Shown in pieces: positions 54,601 to 63,896 of a stretch of 64,000 bases of DNA. A program made the translations under genes and the position numbers. Source of the stretch: Pelagophyceae sp. CCMP2097 (taxonomy: Eukaryota; Sar; Pelagophyceae); contig MU657217.1 of assembly GCA_026770575.1 (NCBI GenBank), forward strand, positions 214,594 to 278,593, in the 5' to 3' direction. How positions within the stretch are numbered: the stretch's first letter is position 1; each line of letters opens with the position of its first letter. Under the pieces are notes generated by a model, which searched no databases, was not told where the DNA came from, and saw only the letters and a list, made by a program, of their open reading frames with translations.

Positions 54601-54891
54601 CAAAGTATAGGTCGTGAGCACTAATAGCGCGATGAGGAGCATGTTCACGCCCGTCTGCCAGGCGCGGTGCCACGCGCCGGCGGGATCTAAAGCACAGGGG
54701 CCCTGCTGCGCGTTCGGCTCATCTCCCGCGCGGTCCAAAATCACCAGCCCATGCTCGTTGAATAAAGCCCGTTGGTGCCGCATCAGCTCCCACAACCTCT
54801 CCTCGTCCCTTCGAGACATGCCCGACTCATCTGGATCTCGCCTCGAAAAAAATCGGCGCTTACGGAATGGGACCACCTGGCGGTCCCGCAT
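51679..54891 (-). CDS. Six-transmembrane K+ channel with cyclic nucleotide-binding domain
   Basis: One long frame of 1,070 residues. S1 to S3 are visible (VNMLLIALLVLTTYTLAF, WIIIANLIIDGFLLLDVAVA, YLKGWFAVDFFSSVPL). A voltage-sensor S4 follows (FLRLLKAFRVVKFLRCLRIF), then S5. The pore has the K+ selectivity filter in YWAATTLTTVGYGDAIP, followed by S6 and a C-linker. The CNBD (about residues 455-580) has LHHGQSFYLVRSGQCEAVM and IRAGQCFAEYALLL; the usual phosphate-binding FGE..LL is changed to FAEYALLL, so cyclic-nucleotide binding may be altered. The C-terminal 450 residues are disordered, with DSP repeats and DEAADLRDEAADARDEAA units. It belongs to the EAG/HCN/plant-channel superfamily, in plasma or an internal membrane. 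An alternative start is Met at 54819. Confidence 0.9.
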   Translation of the reverse strand: MRDRQVVPFRKRRFFSRRDPDESGMSRRDEERLWELMRHQRALFNEHGLVILDRAGDEPNAQQGPCALDPAGAWHRAWQTGVNMLLIALLVLTTYTLAFHGEEIALPSHHWIIIANLIIDGFLLLDVAVAFNTSFVDRGVLERDRRKIAVHYLKGWFAVDFFSSVPLVRLIQAGHGGAFRDSTLLKAPQFLRLLKAFRVVKFLRCLRIFREQSKDASDTDEDAARIVRMAWKILTLLATLFCMTHISACVLVLIARGNTKANELDWIEHYFGLAAGEIDYPSWLGEYKHDAKAVRRFEDSRPPHLSDRPFSRYRLYVVAVYWAATTLTTVGYGDAIPQTSNEMIWSILVQFTGTCTLGFIMAQIQATVTRADKTADAIKDKLNSINAYTRYRDMPQSLKHRVRAHYTCAWQQESVWDESAILFELPDVLRSEVMHWNNSRKLHDLDIPWLSDASSEAVAALARYLVFERHNPKEPIILELHHGQSFYLVRSGQCEAVMRSEFVAKRLEVDAQIHVGFIRAGQCFAEYALLLDKEAKHPFTVRSRHGCEVYALSKDHFFEVCEQFPAVLACYARFTSDRFEASMRVCGQVCNLSLRPRAAERDEFGEFGETKYHSLVRKSRRLRRSLRSGIGKVFPAADAQVAAREDKSKRFSAFTKRIAASYESDDLCDSFLKPRIALIMKLWAKRSILRSMRRQSLADLREFFGYLPEEEEEPEDVKEDEDFSSRPASRARKSTGDLSPLPALRLSRGSTMRGNLGPKSGMNASLRGISRNASLKISPSIPRKSRSFASVEDRVVQDRLIEERSEERNLMETCRLLDNCVELFDTKDPDSKADSPRFPKAPDSPLPMPDELFPQAQPDSPLFRAPDSPVLSSARAPDSPRFTRADSPLLPSARTSSVFADAAGATRAADARDEAADLRDEAADARDEAARASPPAAFSQLFAKFQTHLDRVEAHLTHVDDQNKIKDNKIPKFQRRSPTHADSSPAGSHRFARAGEAVRAHDASEAASPAGSRRFGWAGELHQSPRPTSPRADSSQPATPAVTKSRSFRDLVTSNPKLKSVLTFAHGRVQ

Positions 54892-55214
54892 GACACTGCG
54901 CTGCCGTATTCGTATGATGCAAAAGAGCTTTAGCGCATGGCCGCGCTACAGAGGCCTTGCCGGTCCTGCGCCGTGGGCCCCGCCGGAGGTTGCCTTCAGA
55001 GACGATTCGTCGACGCGTGCACGTGCACAACAGAAAATGCTCGTCCGGCCCGTTTTGTAAAGGTTTGTAAAAAGTGGCTCGCAACGCTCGCCGCTCGCTC
55101 CGAAAGTTGCAAGGTTTTCCAATTGAGGTTTCCCAATCTTTTAAAGTTTCACGGAAACCCCCAAAGATTGAGAGTGTTCTGGAACACTCCCGTCCCGGCG
55201 CGCCGGCCGCCGCC
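54892..55214. promoter_or_regulatory. Divergent promoter region
   Basis: 323 bases between the starts of the K+ channel (minus) and the secreted hydrolase-like gene (plus). Locally AT-richer around 55055-55180. No specific motif was identified. Confidence 0.4.
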
Positions 55215-58027
55215 ATGCGCCGCGCGCTGCTCTGCCTCGCGGCCGCCCGCGCGCGGATCGAATTCAGGGTCCCGACGCGCGGAGGTCCGTCTGCTGAAAG
55301 CGGCGGGGATTACGCGCTGGAACTCGAAGGCGAGCAATGGTTCGACGGTGGCGCCGCCGCCATCGTCCTCGACGGCGCGCTCTACGCTTCCGACGCCCAA
55401 GGCGCAGCAAAGAGGTGCGCACGCTCCCCGTCGAGAGGGGCGGCCGTCGCTGCGAGAGCCGCGGGCGTAGAGCCAGAGGCCAAAAGGCTCGAGCACCAAA
55501 GGCCTCAAAGGCCACAGGGCTCTTGAGCGACCGCCAAAGGGTCCGTGAGCGGCCGAGGCGTTGTCGCAAGGTCTGCGAAGATGATGCGCTTAGGCTCGTG
55601 GCGGTGCCCCAGGGCTGGGCGCCCTCGCGGGGTTTTGACGCGCGGCTCGGCGACTACGACGAGGTCTCGCGCAGCGAGTGGGCCGCGCCGTCGGCGCCTG
55701 CAAGAGTCGTGCGCACCCGAGTCGCCGCGTGGGATATTCGATCATGGGAATCCCATGGGATCCAGCAGGGGGATCCCACGTGAGGGATTCGACGTATCCA
55801 AAAAGCGGGATCCGACGTAGGTGCTCACGACGTGGATCCGCCTCTTCCAAGACGAAGACAACTTCGCAATTTTCGGCCACGCCGTGGCCGCGGGCGTCTC
55901 GAGCGGCTTGAACGTTACCGAAGAGAAAGGCAGTGCGATGACAGCGTTCCCGGCGTGGCGCGCCAACCTTAAGGATTTGAACGTGCTCTCGTTCGCCGGC
56001 TGCCAGCTCCAAGACTCGCAACGGCTCCACTTCGGCCCTTGCTTTGACACAAATGCGCCCATTGCGAACGAGTCCAAAGCCGAGGACGCAGTGCCGGCGA
56101 ACATGCCGATGGTGGCTTTTGATGCAGAACTGCGCACGGTCGTCATCTCGCCGCTCTCAAACTTCTTCGTCTCCACGCAAAGAGGCGTCATCGCCGGCAC
56201 AAACGGCAAACGCACGTTCGCCGTTTCGGCGGGGATCCTCGACACGGTCGACCAAGAGTTCACTCGAGCGTTTTCGCACGAGACTTTAATCGTCGCCGGC
56301 GTCGGCGTCGGCGAGACGATGCGCGCCTGGGGCGCGTTGCTGCGCCGCGGTTCTGCAGCGCCGCCGAAGATGCAGGCAAGAGCGCTGACGAACACGCACC
56401 TCGGGTATTACACGGACAACGGTGCGAACCTCGAGGGTCTGCCAAAGGACTCCATGGCAAGGATGGACCCACATAGGTGCGTACTACTACTACAACACTG
56501 AACCGGGCAAGACGTACGAGGAGACGATGTGCGACATCCGCGTGCAGCTTGTGGACGTCGACAAGTTGCCGGTGCGTGTGCACCGCGTTGCGCCCGAGTC
56601 GAGGATGAGAGTTGGAGTATAACAGGCCCGAAGAAGACTTCTAGGTGAAGTACTTTCAGCATGACTCGTGGTGGTACTACAAGTCTGACGACGGCGGGGC
56701 CGAGTTCTGGGAGCCGACGCCGGAGACGTTCCCGCACGGCTTCGACCCCAACTACGGCTCGCAGCTGCCTTTAGTCTTGCACAACCGCTGGTTCTCGCCG
56801 ACGACGCGTTATCTCGACAATTATACGTTTCTTCCCGCTTTACCCGGAGACGCCGTCGTCGTCCCCATCGATCCACACTTCTTCGAAGACGTCTTCCGCA
56901 AAGCTTTAAAGTGGGGCATGGCAGTCTACGAGCAGGACTTTCTCACACACACGTATTCCAACAGCCGCGCTCTCCGGTCCAACCCCGGCCTCGCGGAACG
57001 GTGGCTTTCCGCGATGAACGCCGGCGCTCAAAGGAATAACATCACGATCCAGTACTGCATGGCGCTGCCGCGCCACATCTTAGCCTCTGTGGCCTACGAT
57101 CGAGTCACGCACGCAAGAGCGTCGAAGGACTACGGACCCGGCCGGGACCAATGGTCTTATCTCGGCGTCACAAGTCTGCTCTACGACTCTCTAAACTTGA
57201 TACCCTTCAAGGACTCTTTTTGGTCCTCCTCCGATCAACCGCGCGCCGCGGGGAAGCGCAACTATACCTTTGAAGCCAACCCGGAGCTCCAAACGCTCGT
57301 TGCTTTGCTGACAAAGGGCCCCGTGGCGCCGTCCGACGGCATCGGCTTCGCAAACGCGACAAGGCTCATGCAGACGTGCCGAAACGACGGCCTGCTCCTC
57401 CAGGCGGATGGGCCTGCGACGATTTGCGAAGAGGCGTTTCGCAGTGGCTTCCTCTTCGGCGACGAACCGCCGCCGCCGCTGCCCGTCGTCTGGGAGGCCT
57501 CCGCGGCCGTCGGCGGCCTCGTTTACAATTACGTCTTCGCGGCGGATCTGTCAGAAAGCTTTGGGTTGCCGCTCGACGACGGCGCGTTTGCGGTCGCACG
57601 CGACTTTTACTCAAAAAACGTCACATCGCTCACCGGCGCGCTGCTCCTCGAGACGCCTTCAGCGCACGGCGCGGCGCCTTCGCCGTCGGGGGACGGGGTG
57701 CGGCGCTTCGGGCTGTGGATGCTCGCGCCGGAGATTTCAGGGTGGGTCCTCTTGGGTGACGCTGATAAGTACGTATCCGTCTCCTCAACACGCTTCCCCG
57801 CCGTCCGCGCCAACGAGACGCACTTGGAGGTCGACGTCGTCGGCGTCCAAGGCGAGGCCGTAAACGTGGACGTCCTCCACGCGGCAGGCATGCTCTCCGC
57901 GCGCTGCACCTTTGACGCCCAAACACGCCTCGTCGTCCGCTGCACCGCGGGCCGGTGCGCCTGCGGGCCAGAGGCCTCTGAGGCGGTCCCGCGCGCAAAC
58001 GACGCGCCAGGGCTTCCTGAATCGTAA
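55215..58027 (+). CDS. Secreted glycoside-hydrolase-like protein (GH36/raffinose-synthase-like TIM barrel)
   Basis: Exons are about 55215-55414, 55596-55711, 55819-56448, 56477-56572 and 56645-58027. A signal peptide (MRRALLCLAAARA) starts the protein. The joins restore AAKRLVAVPQGWAPSRGFDA, TNTHLGYYTDNGAYYYYNTE and DVDKLPVKYFQHDSWWYYKS. The middle region reads like a TIM-barrel glycosidase: HLGYYTDNGAYYY, QHDSWWYYKSDDGGAEFWEP, WGMAVYEQDFLTHTY (the Asp is a candidate nucleophile) and ITIQYCMALPRHILASV. A beta-rich C-terminal domain follows. Family placement is by motif resemblance, not proven, and the substrate is unknown. Likely lumenal, secreted or vacuolar. Confidence 0.65.
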
Positions 58028-58194
58028 TGCGGCCCTTTTGACCTGCACGATCGTCGCATCCATTGCAAAGCGCCGCCCAGCCGCGATGCCGCTAACCAAC
58101 ACCACTCTACTCCCGCGCCGGGGAGCCGCGCCGTCGCGAGAACCAGCGAGACACGCGACCGACGTCGGTGCGAGGCTCCGAAAAATGGACGACA

Positions 58195-59465
58195 TTAGAG
58201 TGCAACATGCCAGAGCCGCGCCGTCCCGTCGCGGCTCGACGTCACGACGCGCTCGCCGTCGGGAGAGAACGCGCAGCTGCATAGACGATGTCGAAGTGCC
58301 CCTCGAGCGTCTTCTGCAGCGCGCCTGTCATTGCGCAAAATCCGCAATCCACCCGCACAGACCACGTCGGGATGCGCTGCTTCTCTGGACCGTGCGACGG
58401 CCAAGCCGCGCCGTCTTGTCGCAGCTCGCCGTCAGGATGCGCTCGCCGTCGGGCGAGAATGCGCATCTGTAGACGATGCAGGTGTGCCCCTTGAGCCTCG
58501 TTTGCAGCGCGCCCGTCTCGGCGTCCCACAGCCGCGCCGTCCCGTCTTGGCTCGCCGTCGCGATGCGCTTGCCGTTGGGCGAGAACGTGCAGCTCGTGAC
58601 CCAGTCGGTGTGCCCCTCGAGCGTTTGCAGCAGCTCGCCGGTCTCAGCGTCCCAGAGCTGCGCCGTACGGTCGTAGCTCGCCGTCACGACGCGCTCGCCG
58701 TCGGATGAGAACGCGCAGCTGATGACGGCACGGGTGTGCCCCTCGAGCGTCAGCAGCAGGGTGTCCGTCTCGGCGTCCCAGAGCCGCGCCGTTTTGCCGC
58801 TCGCCGTCACGACGCGCGTGCCGTCGGGCGAGAACGCGCAGCTATAGACGATGCCAGTGTGCCCCTTGAGCCTCGTTTGCAGCGCGCCCGTCTTTTCGTC
58901 CCAGAGCCGCGTCGTCCCGTCCTCGCTCGCCGTCAGGATGCGCTCGCCGTCGGGCGAGAACGCGCAGCTCGTGACGTAGTCGGTGTGCCCCTCGAGCGTT
59001 ACCAGCAGCGTGCCCGTCTCGGTGTCCCAGAGCCGGGCCGTCCGGTCGATGCTCGCCGTCACGACGCGCTTGCCGTCGGGCGAGAACGCGCAGCTCATGA
59101 CGGAGCCGGTGTGTCCCTCGAGCATCAGCAGCAGTGCGCCCGTCTCGGCGTCCCAGACTTGCGCCTTCCTGTATTGGCCCGTCGTCACGATACGCGTGCC
59201 GTCGGGCGAGAACGTGCAGCTCCTGATTGCCGGTGTGCCCATTGAGGATTGCGGTGCCCTTCAAGATCCGGTCCTTCCAGATGAGCCTGCGCACGACCGG
59301 CGCCACGGTTCGCGCATTTCGAGCGACTCGCTTCGTCACGAACGCGTTCAGTGATGCCGCCGGCCGAAGAATGAGTGCAAGCAGGTCGCTCATTTCAAAC
59401 ACCTCGAGTGCCGGCGCGGCGCCGACGGCTGGTCGCGACTTGTCGGCTCCCGAGCTGACGACCAT
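58195..59465 (-). pseudogene. WD40-repeat protein copy 4, frame-broken
   Basis: The start at 59465 (MVVSSGADKSRPAVGAAPAL) opens the family N-terminal domain (LEVFEMSDLLALILRPAASL, ARNARTVAPVVRRLIW). About eight WD40 units follow. The frame breaks right after the first GHTGN (about 59230, two bases lost) and again at about 58400, where TARLWD is interrupted by about 70 foreign bases. It breaks once more at about 58280 before the last repeat, which ends normally in TARLWHVAL and a stop at 58195. The repeats between 59242 and 58400 are open in one frame, so decay is recent. Introns could explain one break but no good splice sites fit all three. Confidence 0.65.
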
Positions 59466-59708
59466 GATGGTCGAGCTCCTGCCTCAAAGAGGGGGGGGGG
59501 GGCTCAAGGCCCGCGGGCCGCGCGGGCGAGCTCCGGGGCCTCCGTGGAGCTCCGCGTCGGTTGCTCAACCTTGAGCAAGCAAACAAACTCAAACTTACAA
59601 TTATATTGTGCGAGGTCACTGGCGATCTCGAGGGACTTTTGGCTTTTCCAACTTGGAAGCGCGCGCGGGCGTCGCCTCGTCGAAGCGCCGCTTCGCCAGC
59701 CTGCCAGG
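59466..59708. promoter_or_regulatory. Divergent promoter region with a G-run
   Basis: 243 bases between WD40 copy 4 (minus) and GPN2 (plus). A run of about 13 G lies at 59491-59503. No other element was identified. Confidence 0.4.
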
Positions 59709-61459
59709 ATGCCGCTGTACGGGGCGGTGGTGATCGGTCCACCTGGCGCGGGCAAGTCGACTCTCTGCGCCGGACTCGTCTCGTACATGGCCCTGATGAA
59801 ACGCCCGTACGAGCCCGCGTCCTTTGACGCCTCGCAACCCCCGGACCGACGCACGCAGCTGCGCGCTCGTGAACTTGGACCCGGCGGCGGAGGGCACCGG
59901 TTGCGGCGAGGCGCAGGTGGGTCTTCCTTCTGTTAGGCACTCCACTCTGCGTGCCTCGGACGGGCCGTCGTCGAGGCTCGCCTCGGGGCCGTTCCTTCGA
60001 GGCTTTGCGTGCAGGTGCCTTTTGACATTGACGTGCGCGACCTGACGAAGGTGGACGACGTGATGCGGAGCGAGAAGCTCGGGCCCAACGGCGCTTTGCT
60101 CCACTGCGTCTCCACACTCCGCGCGCACGCCGAGGACTGGCTCGTCGCCCAGATCCAGCGCTTCGGCGACAACGGTGCGTCGCAACGGCGCGGGGGGGGG
60201 TTCTAAGGATACACGACGACGTCCCACGTAGGCGTCTTCCCGTACTTTATCGTCGACCTCCCGGGCCAGGTAGAAGTCTTTACCAACGGCGAGGACTTCC
60301 GAGACATCCTCGGCATCCTCAAACGTGCGGCGCTGCGTCGATGTCGTCCGTCTGGCTTTCCTAATTCGGTTTTAGGCGTGGTGGACGCGCGGCTAGTGGC
60401 TGTGCACGTCGTAGACTCGGTGCACTGCGCACGGCCATCGTCCTTCGTCGCCGCCGCCCTGCTCTCGCTCACGGCCATGCTCAGGCTTGAATTGCCGTGA
60501 GCAGATGCTTTCGTGACGGGACTTCCTTACGCCGACAGAGCCTTCTTTACGACGGGGAAGACGGAGCTCCCGGAGGCCTTGCGCGTCGCTCTCGGAGGCC
60601 TTTGCGCGTCGCGCTCGATGGACCGATGGTCGTAGGCATGTTAACGTCCTTTCGAAGATGGATTTGATCGGCTCGTACAAGGACGACATGCCCTTCCCGA
60701 CGGAATACTTTTGCGAGGCGCAGCAGCTCCACCGCCTCGCGCCGTGAGCCAATCGCGGGAGACTGGGTCCAACACACCATGTGCTGCATCGAGCCAGAAG
60801 TGCCCCTCTAGCTTCGCCGCGCCCGGGTCGCTTCGAAGACAGGCCGACGACTACGACTACGACGACGATGATGACGCGCAGCGCCGCGAGGCGCCGGCGA
60901 GCGGCAGCGCCCGATGGCACCGTCGCGGGAACAGCCTGATTCACAGGAGCGGGATACACCAGGGGACGACCGCCGACCGCGAAAGAGGGCCGTACAACAA
61001 TCCCGCGAAGAGGGTCGTACAACAATCCTTCTAGGCTTCCGCGACGCAAATCGAGCGCCTGACGCACCGCCTCTGCGAGATCATCGACGATTTCAGCCTC
61101 GTCTGCTACCAGCCGCTGGACATCTCCGACGGGAAATCTGTCGCAAATCTGATCCACATGCTCGACAAGGTACGCTCCCCGAGGCCGTTCGACGCTCGCA
61201 ACACGCCCCCCAGGCGACGGGCCACCCTGCGGGCGCGCACGACCCCGTCTCGCTGCTCGACGACCCGACGAAACTCTTTCTGGCGAGAGACTTTGAGCAG
61301 CCGCCAGAGGACATAACCGACGCCGAAGCGCGAGCCGATGCCGAAGCGCAGCAAGCCGCCGTCGAGGCTGAAAACGCCGCGCCACCCGACGCGCCGCCGG
61401 CGCAACTGCCCTTCTCATGGTACGCCTTTGACGCAGACGGAGACGACGGCGCCGAATAA
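59709..61459 (+). CDS. GPN2: GPN-loop GTPase 2
   Basis: About seven exons. The G1 P-loop is VVIGPPGAGKSTLC (59721 on). ALVNLDPAAEGTGC and PFDIDVRDLTKVDDVMRSEK lead to the family's defining Gly-Pro-Asn loop in LGPNGALLHC. G3 is YFIVDLPGQVEVFT, and G4 is LSKMDLIGSY, formed by splicing about 60498 to 60634 (LELP/HVNVLSKMDL). The C-terminal exons read IERLTHRLCEIIDDFSLVCY, then an acidic Ala-rich tail to the stop at 61457. GPN2 with GPN1 and GPN3 helps RNA polymerase II/III assembly and import into the nucleus. All introns are short and GT-AG. The second intron holds several cgtgcctc-like repeats of no clear meaning. Confidence 0.85.
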
Positions 61460-61549
61460 AGGGACCCATCCGTCTGTCTCGAGCGAATCGCGGGTGCTGA
61501 CGTGTGGTCCGAGCGCATCGCGGGTCCCGACGTGGGGTCCGAAGACTTT

Positions 61550-62760
61550 TTATGGCGCTTCGCGCCGTTTCGTGCGCGGTCGCGGGGATGCAGAGGCGAA
61601 GGTCCGGGTGGCAAGGGCTGCGCCTGCTCTCGCATGCGGTGCGCCGGGAGGCGGGTTGTCACGGCTCGCCAGCGCGCGCGTTTGCGATTTCGAGATGAGC
61701 GCCGCGAGTTCTTCTACTTTAGCCGCCGTAGCCCCCTTTGCCGTGGCGCGCTTGCAGAAGCGCAGCGCCTCGCCAAGGTCTCGCGGCACGCCGTGGCCCA
61801 CTACATGACTTTAGCCGAGGTTAAAGAGCGCCAGCGCGTCGCCCTGCGCCGCGGCGAGGCGCCACCACCGCACGGCTTCGTATTGCGACTGCGCGACGCC
61901 AACGCCTTTGCGAAACATCCCGCCGAATTGGCATTGAGCGTGAGGGAATCCTTGCTCGGCTGCGCGTCGAAACCAGTGCACGAAGGCCTTATGGTCGATC
62001 TTGACTCCGTCACCGTAATAATAACTAGAGCCGAATCGGTCCTGAGCCCTTGCCTGCCCTTGCGCCGCAGCGCGCTCGTACAGTTGGGCCGCCCGCTGAA
62101 TGCTCTTCTTGAGGCCCATGCCACCAGTATGGTACGCTTCTCCGAGATGCAGCTGCGCATCGGCGTTGCCCTCGTCCGCGTGCTTCTGCACCCGGCGCAC
62201 CCACTCGGCATTCGACGTGTAGGCTGGCTTTCGGCAGAGCGGACATCGCGTATCGTACTGCACGCACTTCAAGTTGTGGGAGCAAGCCGTGCAAATCTCC
62301 GTGCAGCAGCAAGAGTAAAACGTCTTGCCATCGGCTGGAAGAAAGTCCAGGCAGATGGGGCACGTACCGCGCCAGTCCGGCGTGTCGCGTTCAGCGCGGT
62401 GGCCTTGGCTGCCGCTGCCCTTTCTGCTCGAAGCCAGCGCGGCGCCCTCGACGATGGGCGGCATGAGCTCGTCGAGGCGGTCCTGAAACTCGGAGGCCAG
62501 CTGCTTGCACTGCGCCTTGTGCCCGCGCTCGTACCAGTCCGCGTGGCCCTGCGCCGCGGCGAGGCGGTACCACCGCACGGCCTCGTCGTGCGACTGCGCC
62601 ACGCCCTTGCCGTAGTAGGCGCCGAGATTGTATTGCGCATGAGGAAATCCTTGCTCGGCTGCGCGCTGATACCACAGCGCGGCGGTCTTGAGGTCGACCT
62701 TGACGCCGTTGCCGCGCTCGTAACAATAACCCAATGCGCATCTGGTATCATCCGTTATGG
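61550..62760 (-). pseudogene. Sel1/RING/MYND-remnant protein, recombined copy B
   Basis: Read from about 62760: two Sel1 repeats (YCYERGNGVKVDLKTAALWY, GAYYGKGVAQSHDEAVRWYR) run straight into the second half of a MYND finger (DWYERGHKAQCKQLASEF). A RING-type cluster follows (CPICLDFLPADGKTFYSCCC ... CPLCRKPA), then more Sel1 repeats (LGEAYHTGGMGLKKSIQRAA, SSYYYGDGVKIDHKAFVHWF). A stop at about 61812 interrupts the last Sel1 repeat; its continuation (HGVPRDLGEALRFCKRATAK) is in frame beyond it and ends at 61550. There is no proper N terminus. The Sel1-to-MYND join is a recombination scar between two array members. An expressed fragment from the long 458-codon frame (61811-63187) is possible. 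Confidence 0.6.
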
Positions 62761-62778
62761 GAACGGGGCCCTTCCGCG

Positions 62779-63896
62779 TCACGCGGCGCGCGACGCCGAG
62801 AGGAACGCCCCGAGGCCTTCGACCTCCGCCGGGGCGCCGGCCTGTCCCTTGGCCGCGGCGCGCTTGAAGAAGCGCAGCGCCTCGTGGTAGTCGCGCGGCA
62901 CGCCCCGGGCGTTTGCGTAACACGCGCCAAGGTTGAAGAGAGCGTCCGCGTGGCCCTGCGCCGCGGCAAGGCGGAACCACTTCACGGCTTCGTCGTACGA
63001 CTGCGCCACGCCGTGGCCGTCGTAGAACATCATGCCGAGACAGTGTTGCGCAAGAGGATATCTTTGCTCGGCTGCGCGCCGGTATCACAGCGCGGCGGTC
63101 TTGAGGTCGATCTTGACGCCTTGCCCTTGAGCGTAACAAATCCCCAGATAATTCTGAGCTTCTGGATGTCCTTGCGCCGCAGCGCACTCGTAAAGCTGGA
63201 CCGCGCGCTTAAAATTCTGCTGGATTCCCGTGCCATCTTTAAAGTATTTGTTTCCGAGCATGATCTGTGCCTCGACGTTGCCCTTGTCCACGTGCTTCTG
63301 GATCCGGCGCACCCACTCGTCAGCCGACTTAGGGGGCGGCGATCGGCAGAGCGGGCAGCGCAAGTCGTGCTGCCGGCACTTGACGTGGCAAACCGTGCAA
63401 ATCTTCTTGCAGCAGCACGAGAAGAATGTCGCGTCAACTCCAAATGGAAGAAGATCGAGGCAGATGGCACAAGTGCCGCGGCAGTCCGGCACGTCGTCAC
63501 TCGGCGCAATGGCCTCTGTTGTCATTTCCGTCCGAACAGCCGATAAGCGCGCCTTGGAACCGTCCGCCGGTGAAACGTCCTCGACGATGGCCGGCGCATC
63601 CTTGGGCTTCTTTTCCGGCATGAGCTCGTTGAGGAGGCGGTCTTGGAACTCGGCGGTGAGCTGCTTGCACGCCATGTTGTCCTGGAGCAATAATGCCGGG
63701 ATTTGCACTTGGTGCAGTGCTTGCCGCCCGGCGCGTCGCAGACGCAGCATGGCTTGGGCGGCGGGCGGGCAGGGCGTCCATCGTGCCGTGCAGGGGTGTC
63801 CTTCAGGCCTGTCGCAGTGCCACCGAACGCCGTGCCCCGGCCCGGGGAATCAGCTCGGGGAATCGAAGAGCTTTTTGCTCGAGTTTTGGCCGCCAA
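62779..63896 (-). pseudogene. MYND/RING/Sel1 protein copy A, damaged
   Basis: Domains in order: half a MYND finger (CCVCDAPGGKHCTKCKSRHY) that loses frame at about 63690; ACKQLTAEFQDRLLNELMPE; a RING-type cluster (CAICLDLLPFGVDATFFSCC ... CPLCRSPPP); and Sel1 repeats (GNKYFKDGTGIQQNFKRAVQ, GICYAQGQGVKIDLKTAAL). There the Trp codon expected from copy B is TGA (about 63085). The frame continues past it through two more Sel1 repeats (HGVAQSYDEAVKWFRLAAAQ, NARGVPRDYHEALRFFKRAA) to 62779. Family members are probably ubiquitin-ligase-type scaffolds; that is inference. One substitution and one small deletion would explain all damage. Confidence 0.65.
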
